Assembly: GCA_934277435.1 (NCBI GenBank)
Contig: CAKQUE010000001.1
Coordinates: forward strand, 434,001 to 498,000
Direction: 5' to 3'
Origin: an uncultured Alphaproteobacteria bacterium
GTDB lineage: Bacteria; Pseudomonadota; Alphaproteobacteria; RF32; CAG-239
DNA length: 64,000 bases
The position numbers and the translations under genes were made by a program. The notes under the pieces were generated by a model, which was given only the letters and a program-made list of their open reading frames with translations, was not told where the DNA came from and did not search any database. Shown here piece after piece: positions 16,387-25,160 of the stretch. Positions within the stretch are counted from its first letter, which is position 1, and each line of letters opens with the position of its first letter.

Positions 16387-16439
16387 CGACTTTGTTGCTG
16401 AAAGCAACGCATATTGACATTGCTACCGCAATGGCGTTA

Positions 16440-16490
16440 TGGATACTCGGGATTGGCACATCCTGTGGGGTGTGCCACCCAAGTATGACG
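16440..16490 (-). repeat. REP-like element, inverted copy
   Basis: Read on the minus strand it begins GTCATACTTGGG and ends CCCGAGTATCCA, with inner arms TGGCACA/TGTGCCA. With the forward copy 54 bp away it forms a head-to-head doublet. The remaining bases 16491-16570 hold no feature I recognise. Confidence 0.6.
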
Positions 16491-16578
16491 TTGAACCACT
16501 TCGCAAGCTCGTTTTTGCCGGCTTACCGCTCGAACTCTACGAGTTCCTCTCTCGGGGACTCCGGAATAACAAAAAAAA

Positions 16579-16600
16579 CTCACCATAAGGTGAGCTTTTT
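16579..16600. terminator. Bidirectional terminator downstream of tRNA-Glu
   Basis: CTCACC-ATAA-GGTGAG is flanked by eight A on the left and six T on the right. It terminates the minus-strand tRNA-Glu. Confidence 0.8.
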
Positions 16601-16606
16601 TGTTAT

Positions 16607-16682
16607 TGGTGGTCCCAACGAGATTTGAACTCGTGTTTTAGCCTTGAGAGGGCCGCGTCCTAGGCCACTAGACGATGGGACC
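16607..16682 (-). tRNA. tRNA-Glu (anticodon CTC)
   Basis: A 76-nt cloverleaf on the minus strand: acceptor GGTCCCA/TGGGACC, D-arm GTCT/GGAC, T-arm ACGAG/CTCGT with TTCAAAT, and encoded CCA. The anticodon loop CTCTCAA gives anticodon CTC. The first anticodon-stem pair is a C-A mismatch. CTC is a secondary Glu isoacceptor in many bacteria. Confidence 0.93.
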
Positions 16683-16733
16683 GCATTAAGTGTCCCTTTT
16701 CTAGCTCATTTTGCTACAGAATGCAAGAGTTTT

Positions 16734-17321
16734 TTATTCATACGCTTTAAGATTTTGCCAATTTAGTAGATTATCCAGCACTTTACCCACATAATCGGCG
16801 CGCAGGTTTTGACAATCCAAATAATAGGCGTGTTCCCAAACATCTATGGTTAAAAGCGGTGTGTGCCCAAATATCAGCGGATTATCGGCGTTGCTTGTGT
16901 TGTAGCACAAAAGATTGCCGTTGCCGTCTTCTGCCAGCCAAGCCCAGCCGCTGCCAAATTGCTCTATGGCTTTTTGTTTGAAAATATCCTTAAAATCGTT
17001 AAACGAACCAAAAGTTTCTTCTATTTTTTCTAAAAGTTTTTTGTTGGGTTCGCCGCCATCAGGACTTAGCGACTGCCAATAGAAATTATGATTCCAAACT
17101 TGCGCGGCGTTGTGATAAATGTCTAAATGCTCGTTTTTTTTGTGCGCGTTAATTATGATTTCTTCCAGCGTCATGGTTTCAAATTCTGTGCCGCTAATCA
17201 GTTTGTTTAATTTTTCTACATAGCCCTTATGGTGCTTCAAATAGTGAAAGCCAATGGTTTGTCGGCTGATATAAGGTTCTAATGCGTCAATATTATAGGG
17301 AAGTTCCATCAATTTTATCAT
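16734..17321 (-). CDS. sodB: Superoxide dismutase, iron type
   Basis: The enzyme dismutates superoxide to oxygen and hydrogen peroxide. Metal ligands fit the Fe/Mn-SOD family: His26 (GFHYLKHH), His78 (WNHNFYW), Asp160 and His164 (DVWEH). Gln74 in AAQVW is the residue typical of Fe-SOD rather than Mn-SOD. At 195 residues it has the normal length and no signal peptide, so it acts in the cytoplasm. AAGGAG precedes the ATG. It is transcribed alone, divergent from ctrA. Confidence 0.95.
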   Translation of the reverse strand: MIKLMELPYNIDALEPYISRQTIGFHYLKHHKGYVEKLNKLISGTEFETMTLEEIIINAHKKNEHLDIYHNAAQVWNHNFYWQSLSPDGGEPNKKLLEKIEETFGSFNDFKDIFKQKAIEQFGSGWAWLAEDGNGNLLCYNTSNADNPLIFGHTPLLTIDVWEHAYYLDCQNLRADYVGKVLDNLLNWQNLKAYE

Positions 17322-17403
17322 TTTATTACTCCTTTGTTTTACCTCTTACAAAAGATAAGCACTTTTGCTAGACTTCCAAGAGGTCAAAAAAAATTATAAG
17401 GCT

Positions 17404-17419
17404 GTTAATAATTATTAAC
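17404..17419. promoter_or_regulatory. Palindrome upstream of ctrA, possible CtrA/TTAA site
   Basis: GTTAATAATTATTAAC is a perfect 16-bp palindrome with two TTAA half-sites, 78 bp before the ctrA start codon. The CtrA consensus is TTAA-N7-TTAA. Here the spacing is six, so autoregulation is a hypothesis only. Confidence 0.4.
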
Positions 17420-17496
17420 AAGCTCTTTTCATTTTTATAAAATCCTCTTAAACTCAAAACATTAGGTGAGAATTTATTTGCGAAAGGCAGGCAAAA

Positions 17497-18183
17497 ATGA
17501 GAGTTCTTTTAGTTGAAGATGATTACGCGGTTTCTCAAAGCATTGAATCAATGCTGAAAAAAGAAGGCATGGTGGTTGATGCCACCGATTTGGGCGAAGA
17601 TGGTTTGGATATTGCCAAACTTTATGATTATGACATCATCATTTTGGATTTGATGCTGCCGGATATGAATGGCTATGAGGTTTTGAAAAATCTGCGCAGC
17701 GCTAAAATCAATACGCCAGTGCTGATTCTTTCTGGATTGTCTGAGCCGGATAAAAAAGTTAAAGGTTTGGGATATGGCGCTGATGACTATTTGACTAAAC
17801 CTTTTGATAAGTCAGAATTATTGGCTCGTATTCAAGCTGTGGTTAGACGCTCTAAGGGACATTCAAATTCTATTATTCGCACCGGCGATGTGCAAATTGA
17901 TTTGGATACGCAAACCGTAACCGTAAACGGCAAAACATTGCATTTGACCGGCAAAGAATATGGAATTATGGAACTTCTTTCTTTGCGTAAGGGCGCTACT
18001 TTGAATAAAGACCAATTTTTGAACCATTTATATGGCGGTATTGATGAGCCTGAACTCAAAATTATCGACGTGTTTATTTGTAAGTTGCGTAAAAAATTGG
18101 AGCGCGCTTCTGGTGGTAAAAACTATATTGAAACGGTTTGGGGACGCGGTTATGTTCTGCGTGATCCGGACGAAGCAAAATAA
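17497..18183 (+). CDS. ctrA: Cell-cycle response regulator CtrA
   Basis: The 228-residue OmpR-type regulator has an N-terminal receiver with phosphoacceptor Asp51 (IILDLMLPDMNG) and a C-terminal winged-helix DNA-binding domain. The segments AVVRRSKGH, LTGKEY, LLSLRKG, NHLYGG, DEPELKIIDVFICKLRKKL and ETVWGRGYVLRDP match Caulobacter CtrA closely. It governs cell cycle, motility and pili in many alphaproteobacteria. The CckA/ChpT phosphorelay is not in this window. A bidirectional terminator follows the gene. Confidence 0.97.
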   Translation: MRVLLVEDDYAVSQSIESMLKKEGMVVDATDLGEDGLDIAKLYDYDIIILDLMLPDMNGYEVLKNLRSAKINTPVLILSGLSEPDKKVKGLGYGADDYLTKPFDKSELLARIQAVVRRSKGHSNSIIRTGDVQIDLDTQTVTVNGKTLHLTGKEYGIMELLSLRKGATLNKDQFLNHLYGGIDEPELKIIDVFICKLRKKLERASGGKNYIETVWGRGYVLRDPDEAK

Positions 18184-18197
18184 ATTCAGTGAAAGAA

Positions 18198-18236
18198 AAA
18201 GCCGAAGTTTTGAACCTCGGCTTTAATTTTTTTTAG
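18198..18236. terminator. Bidirectional terminator after ctrA
   Basis: AAAGCCGAAGTT pairs with AACCTCGGCTTT (one mismatch), followed by a T-rich run. It separates ctrA from the convergent gene at 18238. Confidence 0.88.
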
Positions 18237-18237
18237 C

Positions 18238-18666
18238 TTAGAATTTTTCGTCCGGCAATTTGGGCGCCTCATAAGCGCTGCGGGCTTCGTCGCTCAAAAT
18301 GCGCACGTTTTTGTTATTGCGTATTTGTTGCTGGGTTTCTTCACTTGTGCCAAGCTGATAGCCGACAAAGCATAAACAAGTTACAACAGTTACAAATAAA
18401 ATGTAAAAATATCGGCCAAAAATACCATTGATTGTGGCTTTCCAATTTACGCCGTTGGCGCCGGAATGATAAATGCGTTTGAATATCAAAGTATAAACGG
18501 CGGCAATCGCCAGCACACCGGCGTGAACACGCCAATTTTGCGCTAGTTCATGAATTTGCGACATATTAAAGTTAAACATCATATACAATCCGGCACCTAT
18601 ACCAGCCCAAGCCATGGGATTAAATATGATTCCGGTTGTGAATAAAGCGATAATACCTTTTATCAT
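18238..18666 (-). CDS. Small membrane protein of unknown function
   Basis: The 142-residue protein has three or four hydrophobic segments (about residues 5-30, 48-62 and 85-103) and a charged C-terminal tail. I do not recognise a family. GGAG precedes the ATG. It lies between ctrA and glmM on the glmM strand, with 64 bp to glmM. Confidence 0.78.
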   Translation of the reverse strand: MIKGIIALFTTGIIFNPMAWAGIGAGLYMMFNFNMSQIHELAQNWRVHAGVLAIAAVYTLIFKRIYHSGANGVNWKATINGIFGRYFYILFVTVVTCLCFVGYQLGTSEETQQQIRNNKNVRILSDEARSAYEAPKLPDEKF

Positions 18667-18730
18667 TTTTAGATTCTCCTTGAAGCTTTTTTAGAGTGTA
18701 ATCATCTAGTCTTAAAAGAGTCTTTATTTT

Positions 18731-20074
18731 TTAAGACAATTTTTTGATACAAGCCAAAATTTTTTCTGAAATTTCGGTTACAAGTTCTTGATTTTCATCT
18801 TCTATTTTTAGGCGCAACACTGGTTCGGTTCCGGATTTGCGGACAATAATAGAGCCATGATTTTCTAAAGATTCTTTAGCTTTGGCTAAACATTGTTGAA
18901 ATTCTGCTTTTTCCAAAAGTACCGCAACCTCGTCTTTGTTGTTGAAACGCAGATTGTGCGCAGCGGTTGGATATGGAACAAAAACAGGGAAAATCTCACT
19001 CATTTTTTTGCCGCTTTCTTTAACACCAAGGCAGATGACAATTGAGGCTAAAAGTGCGTCGCCGGTCAATGAATAATCGGCTAAAACCATGTGTCCGGAT
19101 TCTTCTCCGCCTATGTTGGAGCCGGTTTCGCGCATTTTTTCAATAACATAACGTTCACCGACAGCCGAAGTTTGGTAGTCGACGCCAATAGATTTTAGAT
19201 ATTTGCCTAAACCTAAGTTGGAATATATGGTGGCTACGGCGGTGTTGCCTTTTAAGAGATTATGCTGTTTAAAATATGTGGCAAGATAAGCAATGATTTG
19301 GTCGCCATTCAAACGTGTGCCTTTTTCATCGCAAACAATAATACGGTCACCATCGCCGTCCACGGCAATACCAAGCTGACTATGGCTTTCGACCACGGTT
19401 TGACTCAGTTTTTCGGTGTGCTGAGAGCCGCAATCTTGATTGATATTGCAGCCGTTTGGCGAATCGGCTAATGAAATTATATCGGCTCCAAGATGACGGT
19501 ATACTTGCGGCATAATGTTCGAAAAAGCACCGTTTGCCGAATCGATAACAATTTTCATGCCTTTAAGCGCATTTGGCTGTGTCATTTGGGATATGGTGTG
19601 CAAATAATTTTCTAAACCGGCGCTGTGTTTGATGATTTTGCCGATTTTATCAGTAGAATACACGGGCTCCGAATCTTTAACCAGCAATTCTTCAACCTGA
19701 TGTGATTGTTCATCAGAAAATTTATCACCGCTGGCAGTTATGAGTTTCAGCCCGTTGTCTTGATAAGGATTATGCGATGCCGTAATCATTATGCTCATAT
19801 TTACGTTTAGCGTTGGTGTCAGCGTGGTGCAAAGCGGAGTCGGGATTATACCTAAATCAATAACATCTATACCTTGTGAGGTAAAGCCGGAACTAAGTGC
19901 GCTAAAAAGCATATCACCGGAAATTCGGGTGTCGCGGGCAATGGCAACGCGTTTGTTGGTGGTGCAAATTGCTTGGCTAAGGGCAATAGCTAAGCGGCTG
20001 CAAAAGTCTATGGTGAGAGGATAGGTATTGGCTACGCCGCGAATGCCGTCGGTGCCGAAAAGTTTGTTAGACAT
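18731..20074 (-). CDS. glmM: Phosphoglucosamine mutase
   Basis: The enzyme converts glucosamine-6-phosphate to glucosamine-1-phosphate for UDP-GlcNAc, feeding both peptidoglycan and the lipid A pathway seen elsewhere here. The active Ser100 lies in TASHNP, the metal-binding loop is AVDGDGDR, GGEESGH follows, and the phosphate loop RKSGTEP is near the C-terminus. The 447-residue length is standard. The ATG at 20074 has AAGGAG 7 bases upstream. A farther in-frame start lies in the terminator of the neighbouring gene. Confidence 0.96.
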   Translation of the reverse strand: MSNKLFGTDGIRGVANTYPLTIDFCSRLAIALSQAICTTNKRVAIARDTRISGDMLFSALSSGFTSQGIDVIDLGIIPTPLCTTLTPTLNVNMSIMITASHNPYQDNGLKLITASGDKFSDEQSHQVEELLVKDSEPVYSTDKIGKIIKHSAGLENYLHTISQMTQPNALKGMKIVIDSANGAFSNIMPQVYRHLGADIISLADSPNGCNINQDCGSQHTEKLSQTVVESHSQLGIAVDGDGDRIIVCDEKGTRLNGDQIIAYLATYFKQHNLLKGNTAVATIYSNLGLGKYLKSIGVDYQTSAVGERYVIEKMRETGSNIGGEESGHMVLADYSLTGDALLASIVICLGVKESGKKMSEIFPVFVPYPTAAHNLRFNNKDEVAVLLEKAEFQQCLAKAKESLENHGSIIVRKSGTEPVLRLKIEDENQELVTEISEKILACIKKLS

Positions 20075-20096
20075 GAGGATACTCCTTAGTAGAAAA

Positions 20097-20123
20097 AAAG
20101 CCGCTAACAAGCTAGCGGCCTTA
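20097..20123 (-). terminator. Terminator of the outer-membrane protein gene
   Basis: On the minus strand, GCCGCTA pairs with TAGCGGC around six bases and is followed by seven T, 18 bp after the stop at 20141. Confidence 0.88.
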
Positions 20124-20140
20124 TGGTGTTTAGTACTTTG

Positions 20141-20746
20141 TTAGAATACGTAACGCAAACCGGTATAAATTTCATGAGCAGTGATATCAGCATGTTTGAT
20201 TGAGCCCATGTCATAGTAGCGGTAACCGGCGTCAACATTGAAACGGTTGGTTACTTTTACGCTCAAACCGCCGCCAACAGACCAAGTGAAACGAGTTGGT
20301 TTGTAGTTGCCGTTACCAGTGAAAACAGCTCCAGTTGAACTTTTGTTGGAATATTTCATGGATGTAAAACCGATACCAGCGCCGACATATGGTGTGAACC
20401 ATCTGTATGGAGCAAAGTCAAAATATCCGTTCAACATATACGAATATGTTTTGAAAGCATAGGTGTTTTTGCCGGCACTTCCGCCAATGTCATAGCTTCT
20501 TGAGCTTTTATGACGCCATACATATTCCAATTCTGTGCGGAAATAGTTGTAGCGATAACCCAAAGCGCCGCTCAGCATTAATTTATTTTTATCCAAACCA
20601 TCGGTGTTGATGCCGCTGTTGCCTTTTTTGGAGTAGTCGTGTTTAACAACACCGCCACGGCCGCCTAAATAAAAACCATTGCAGTCAGCCATTGCGTTGG
20701 AGCATAAAAATGTGCCTGCCAACAAAGCTAAAATAAATTTATTCAT
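20141..20746 (-). CDS. Outer-membrane beta-barrel protein
   Basis: The 201-residue protein has a signal peptide (NKFILALLAGTFLCSNAMA) and about eight amphipathic beta strands. The terminal strand ends in aromatic RYVF, the standard barrel C-terminus. GAGIGFTSM and VGGGLSVKV turns resemble the Omp25/RopB/Opa-like small porin family. The function is probably structural or a surface antigen. AGGAG precedes the ATG and a strong terminator follows. Confidence 0.88.
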   Translation of the reverse strand: MNKFILALLAGTFLCSNAMADCNGFYLGGRGGVVKHDYSKKGNSGINTDGLDKNKLMLSGALGYRYNYFRTELEYVWRHKSSRSYDIGGSAGKNTYAFKTYSYMLNGYFDFAPYRWFTPYVGAGIGFTSMKYSNKSSTGAVFTGNGNYKPTRFTWSVGGGLSVKVTNRFNVDAGYRYYDMGSIKHADITAHEIYTGLRYVF

Positions 20747-20831
20747 AGTTTTCTCCTTTGAAAATAACTACGGTCAGATTAGAAGAAAATCTTTAAAATT
20801 TAATTAAAGTTGGGAAAATCCTTAAAAAACA

Positions 20832-20860
20832 TTGATTTTATTTGTAAGCAGGGGTATTTT
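20832..20860 (+). promoter_or_regulatory. Promoter of rnpB
   Basis: TTGATT at 20832-20837 and TATTTT at 20855-20860 have a 17-bp spacer. The predicted start is within a few bases of the RNase P RNA 5' end. Confidence 0.65.
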
Positions 20861-20867
20861 CTAGTTT

Positions 20868-21274
20868 GGAAAGGTGGTCGGATAGCTGCGTCAGGGAAAG
20901 TAAAATCCATTGATGAGGAAAGTCCGGGCTTCACGGAAACAAGGTACCAGATAACGTCTGGCTGGAGAAATCCAAGGGAAAGTGCCGCAGAAAATTACCG
21001 CCGGCTAAATGTCGGTAAGGTTGAAAAGGCGAGGTAAGAGCTCACCGCACAGGCAGTAATGTTTGTGGCAAGGTAAACCCTATCTGATGTAAGACCAAAT
21101 TAGGAGGCTTTAGTCTTTTGGGGCTAAAGAAACGGAGGGTTTCCGCTCCGCTCCAGAGGTGGGTCGCACCAGTCAAGCGGTGACGTTTGACGTAGATGAA
21201 TAGCTATCGCACAAATCTTTGCCGGATACGGTAAAGCAAATCGTGTACAGAACTCGGCTTATAGACCGCCTTCC
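20868..21274 (+). ncRNA. rnpB: RNase P RNA, bacterial class A
   Basis: This catalytic RNA trims tRNA 5' leaders. The conserved GAGGAAAGTCCGGGC near the 5' side and ACAGAACTCGGCTTATAGACC near the 3' side are diagnostic. The ends GGAAAGGTGG and CCGCCTTCC pair to form P1. The segment AGGTAAACCC is also present. The length of about 407 nt fits class A. It lies directly before lpxC. Confidence 0.96.
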
Positions 21275-21293
21275 ATTTTTTTAGGAGAATTTT

Positions 21294-22148
21294 ATGCAAA
21301 AAACTTTTAGCGAAATTTTTGAAATTAAGGGTATCGGTTTGCATAGCGGTTTACCGAGCAAAATGACTTTTTATCCGGCAGATGCAAACAGCGGAATTGT
21401 GTTTGTGCGGGCGGATTTGCCTAATAAGCCGGAATTTAAGGCGTTATATAGTCAGGTGGTGGATACTCGTAATTGCACTTGCTTGGGCAATGAAAAAAAA
21501 GAAATTGTCAGCACAATCGAGCATATTATGGCCGCTTTATATGTTTTGGGCGTGGATAACGCGCGAATCGAAGTGACAAATCCGGAAACGCCGATTATGG
21601 ACGGCAGCGCGAAAGTTTTTTATGATGAATTGAAAAAAGTTCCACTAAAAGAATTATCGGTAAAACGCAAATATCTAAAGGTTTTGCAAAAAGTGGAATT
21701 TGATGACGGCAAAGGCGCTAAAGTTATTTTGGAACCAAGCGATAAGTTGCATGTACATTTTATAATTGATTTTCCTTCTAAAATTGTGGGACATCAAGAA
21801 TTTGACGGAGATATTGAATCGGCTGTTTTTGCTGCAAAAATTGCACCGGCGCGTACATTTTGTGAAAAATATCAGGTTGACTATTTACGCTCTATCGGCT
21901 TGATTAAGGGCGGAAGCCTTGAAAATGCCGTGGTTTTAGACGGTGAAAAAATTTTGAATGAGGGTGGTTTCAGGGTTGAAAATGAAGCTGTTAACCATAA
22001 AGTTTTGGATTGTATCGGCGATATGTATACGTCAGGATATCGACTTTTGGCAAATGTTACAGCTGAAAAAAGCGGACATTTTCACAATAATGAAGTGTTG
22101 AAAAAATTATTTGCCGATACACATAATTATCAAATAGTTGAGGAATAA
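21294..22148 (+). CDS. lpxC: UDP-3-O-acyl-N-acetylglucosamine deacetylase
   Basis: This zinc enzyme catalyses the first committed step of lipid A synthesis. The zinc ligands are His77 (STIEHIMAAL), His235 and Asp239 (HKVLDCIGD), and the catalytic His262 lies in SGHFHNN. At 284 residues it is slightly shorter than E. coli LpxC. A TTAGGAG site precedes the ATG. It starts a co-directional series lpxC-bamD-recN-uvrC with spacings of a few bases or overlaps. Confidence 0.96.
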   Translation: MQKTFSEIFEIKGIGLHSGLPSKMTFYPADANSGIVFVRADLPNKPEFKALYSQVVDTRNCTCLGNEKKEIVSTIEHIMAALYVLGVDNARIEVTNPETPIMDGSAKVFYDELKKVPLKELSVKRKYLKVLQKVEFDDGKGAKVILEPSDKLHVHFIIDFPSKIVGHQEFDGDIESAVFAAKIAPARTFCEKYQVDYLRSIGLIKGGSLENAVVLDGEKILNEGGFRVENEAVNHKVLDCIGDMYTSGYRLLANVTAEKSGHFHNNEVLKKLFADTHNYQIVEE

Positions 22149-22152
22149 CAAG

Positions 22153-23499
22153 ATGAAAAAAATTTATGGCTTGTTGGCGGTGTTATTGATTTCGGGCTGT
22201 GCTGCCGAAAAAGTGCAAACGGATTTACCGGTTGAAAATTTGTATAACAACGCATTTGATGATTTGCAAAAGACAAAGTATAAAAAAGCCGCAGAAGAGT
22301 TTGAGCAAGTGGAAATTGAGCACCCTTATTCCCAGTGGGCGGTAAAAGCCAAATTAATGGGGGCGTATGCTTATTACAAAAATGAAGACTATGATGACGC
22401 GGTATTGGCGCTTGACCGTTTTATAAAATATCACCCCGGAAATAAAGATGCTGCGTATGCTTATTATCTAAAAGGAATGTGCTATTATGACCAGATTTCA
22501 TCGGCTGATAAAGACCAAGCGGATACAGAAAAAGCTGAGGAAGCTTTTAATCGTCTGATTATGCTTTATCCAGATAGTGATTATGCTGCTGATGCTCGTA
22601 AAAAAGTTAATTTGACTGCCGATTATAAGGCTGGTCAAGAAATGATTATCGGACGTTATTATTTGAACAACGGCAATTATCTGTCGGCCTTAAATCGTTT
22701 TAATGTTGTGCTTGAAAATTATCAAACTACGGTGCAGATTGAAGAAGCCTTATACCGCCAAGTAGAAATTTATGGTATTTTAGGGTTGAATAAATACGCT
22801 GCCGGATACTATAAAATTTTACATAACAATTATCCAGATGGAGTTTGGACGGCAAAAGCTGCTAAAGTGATGGAAAAAATCAACAAAGCTCATGTGAAAA
22901 AAACGGAAACACCGAAAAAAGAAGCCGAAGAAGTAAAAGCAGAAGCTTCGAGCAGTTGGTTTAGCTGGTTTAAATCCGACGAACAGCCGGAAGCTAAAGC
23001 TGAAACACCGAAAAAAGAAGTTGAAGAAGTAAAAGCAGAAGCTTCGAGCAGTTGGTTTAGCTGGTTCAAATCCGACGAACAGCCGAAAACTAAAGCAGAA
23101 ACACCGAAAAAAGAAGCCGAAGAAGTAAAAGAAGAAACTTCAAGCAGTTGGTTTAACTGGTTTAAATCCGACGAACAGCCGGAAACTAAAGCGGAAACAC
23201 CTAAAAAAGAAGCTGAAGAAGTAAAAGCAGAAACTTCAGGCAGTTGGTTTAGCTGGTTCAAATCCAACGAACAGCCTCAAAGAGAGGAAGAGGATACTTC
23301 CAGTAGTTGGCTTAGTTGGTTCAAATCCGATGAACAGCCCGATGAGGCAATAGAGGAAATTGCTGTTGAGGTTGAAGAGGAACAGCCAAAAGCCGAAAAA
23401 ACAAAAATGGAGGTGAAAAAGCCTGTAAACAGCGTTAAAGTTTCGCAAAAAGCTCAGGTTGGGGATATTATTAGCGCTAATCCGAAAGGTAAAAAATAA
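22153..23499 (+). CDS. bamD: Outer-membrane assembly lipoprotein BamD with a tandem-repeat C-terminal extension
   Basis: The lipoprotein signal ends in LISGC (Cys16). Residues 25-250 form TPR helices typical of BamD, part of the machine that inserts beta-barrels in the outer membrane. BamD is normally about 250-280 residues. This one has 448, because residues 250-400 consist of tandem 32-residue units built on SSWFSWFKSDEQP followed by a Lys/Glu-rich linker. The DNA period is 96 bp. The ATG at 22153 begins the lipoprotein signal, and GAGG overlaps the lpxC stop. It overlaps recN by one base. Confidence 0.92.
   Translation: MKKIYGLLAVLLISGCAAEKVQTDLPVENLYNNAFDDLQKTKYKKAAEEFEQVEIEHPYSQWAVKAKLMGAYAYYKNEDYDDAVLALDRFIKYHPGNKDAAYAYYLKGMCYYDQISSADKDQADTEKAEEAFNRLIMLYPDSDYAADARKKVNLTADYKAGQEMIIGRYYLNNGNYLSALNRFNVVLENYQTTVQIEEALYRQVEIYGILGLNKYAAGYYKILHNNYPDGVWTAKAAKVMEKINKAHVKKTETPKKEAEEVKAEASSSWFSWFKSDEQPEAKAETPKKEVEEVKAEASSSWFSWFKSDEQPKTKAETPKKEAEEVKEETSSSWFNWFKSDEQPETKAETPKKEAEEVKAETSGSWFSWFKSNEQPQREEEDTSSSWLSWFKSDEQPDEAIEEIAVEVEEEQPKAEKTKMEVKKPVNSVKVSQKAQVGDIISANPKGKK
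22951..23340 (+). repeat. 96-bp in-frame tandem repeat within bamD
   Basis: Units start at 22951, 23047, 23143 and 23239 (exact 96-bp steps), and a fifth, shorter one at 23302 (63 bp later). All keep the reading frame. Each encodes a Trp/Phe-rich core flanked by acidic and basic residues. Confidence 0.93.
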
Positions 23500-25160
23500 T
23501 GCTGAAATCTTTATCAATTAGAAATGTGGTTTTGATTGATAAATTGGACTTAGACTTCCAAAACGGTTTCAGCGTTTTGAGCGGAGAAACCGGTGCCGGT
23601 AAGTCTATTTTGCTAGATTCGGTCGGGTTGCTGTTGGGCAAACGCGCCGAAGTTGGTATGATTCGAGGCGGCTGTGACAAACTTTCGGTCTGCGGTAGCT
23701 TTGAAATTTCCGATAAAAAAGGTGAATTGGCGGCGCTGTGCACTGAATATGATTTGGATTTTGACCATGAAATAATTATTAAACGCACGCTGAATCAAGA
23801 CGGCAAAGGAAAAATATTTTTTAACGACCAGCCAATTACGCAGAAGCTCTTAAAAGAAATCGGCAGCTATTTGGTGGAAATTCACGGGCAGTTTGATAAT
23901 CAAGGTTTACTCAATCCGGCAACGCATTTAAGCGTGCTAGATAGCTATGGCGCGTATTCCGAAAAGATAACGGCGTTGAAAACAGCATTTGCAGTATATA
24001 AAAAAGCCAAAGACAACCGTGTGAATGCCGAAGCTAAAATTGCTCAGGCAAAAGCTGATGAAGACAATTTACGGCATTGGGTTGATGAGTTTCAAAAAAT
24101 GCAGCCGCAGGAAAATGAGCAGGAAGAACTTGAGGAAAAACGTCGGCAAATGATGAATGCCGAAAAAATTTTAGAAAATTTAGATGCTGCATACAAGGCG
24201 TTGAACCAAGGAGGCGTACAAAGTGCCTTGCGTCAGGCGCAGGCGGCAATCTCCCGCGTAAATGTTTTGCTGAATGGTAAGTTTGACAATATTTATAGTT
24301 TGCTGGATACGGCTTTGGTGAATGCTGATGAGGCTGGTGAAGAAATTGAAGCGGCGTCAAATGAAATAAGTTTGAATCAAAATGAACTTGATGCGGTGGA
24401 AGAACGTTTGTTTGCTCTCAAGGCCTTAGCTCGTAAGCATAATACAACAATTGAAGAATTGCCTCTGGTTTGGCAGCAAATGGAAGAAAGTTTGCGCAAT
24501 TTAGAGCGTGGTGAAGATGATATTGAAAATTTGCGCAAACTTGAAGAAAATGCCTATAAGGAATATGTTAAAAAGGCTACGGAGGTCAGTCAAGCCCGTT
24601 TGGCGGCAGCATTGCGTCTAGATGGAAAAATCCAAGCCGAGCTGCCGGATTTGAAAATGGAAAAAGCTCGTTTTATGACACAAATTTCTACCAAGCCTGA
24701 AAATCAATGGAACGAGAATGGCCGTGATGATGTGTGCTTTATGGTTTCTACCAACCCGAACACGCCGTATGGTTCAATTAGTAAAATTGCGTCCGGCGGC
24801 GAGTTGGCACGTTTTATGTTGGCTTTGAAAGTTAATTTAGCGCAAACTTCACAAGTAGAAACGATGATTTTTGATGAGGTGGATACTGGTATTGGCGGAG
24901 CGACAGCTCAAGCAGTTGGCGAAAAATTGGCTAAGCTTGGCGAACAAGTACAAGTTTTGGTGGTGACTCACTCTCCGCAAGTGGCAGCGCAAAGCAAATA
25001 TCATTATAAGGTGGAAAAAACAACAGTTGATAATGTGACGACAACTTCGTTGCGCGAATTATCAGCTGCGGAAAAAACGGAAGAAGTGGCGCGAATGCTT
25101 TCGGGTGAACATATTACCGACGAGGCGAGAGCGGCGGCAAAAGTTTTGATAGGAGCTTAA
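23499..25160 (+). CDS. recN: DNA repair protein RecN
   Basis: This SMC-like ATPase acts in double-strand break repair. Walker A is LSGETGAGKSILLDS near residue 30. A coiled-coil middle (about 150-370) contains HGQFDNQ before it. The ABC signature IASGGELARFMLALK and Walker B MIFDEVDTGIGG follow, then VVTHSPQVAAQ. The 553-residue length is normal. The start overlaps the bamD stop, and the stop abuts the uvrC ATG. Confidence 0.96.
   Translation: MLKSLSIRNVVLIDKLDLDFQNGFSVLSGETGAGKSILLDSVGLLLGKRAEVGMIRGGCDKLSVCGSFEISDKKGELAALCTEYDLDFDHEIIIKRTLNQDGKGKIFFNDQPITQKLLKEIGSYLVEIHGQFDNQGLLNPATHLSVLDSYGAYSEKITALKTAFAVYKKAKDNRVNAEAKIAQAKADEDNLRHWVDEFQKMQPQENEQEELEEKRRQMMNAEKILENLDAAYKALNQGGVQSALRQAQAAISRVNVLLNGKFDNIYSLLDTALVNADEAGEEIEAASNEISLNQNELDAVEERLFALKALARKHNTTIEELPLVWQQMEESLRNLERGEDDIENLRKLEENAYKEYVKKATEVSQARLAAALRLDGKIQAELPDLKMEKARFMTQISTKPENQWNENGRDDVCFMVSTNPNTPYGSISKIASGGELARFMLALKVNLAQTSQVETMIFDEVDTGIGGATAQAVGEKLAKLGEQVQVLVVTHSPQVAAQSKYHYKVEKTTVDNVTTTSLRELSAAEKTEEVARMLSGEHITDEARAAAKVLIGA

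Noticed and set aside
16231..16570. Insertion sequence between the exported protein gene and tRNA-Glu
   Set aside because: No transposase frame and no terminal repeats. The palindromes look like REP elements instead.
22890..23267. Minus-strand open frame with a repeated LNQLNQLLE pattern
   Set aside because: It is the antisense shadow of the bamD repeats and has no ribosome site or independent support.
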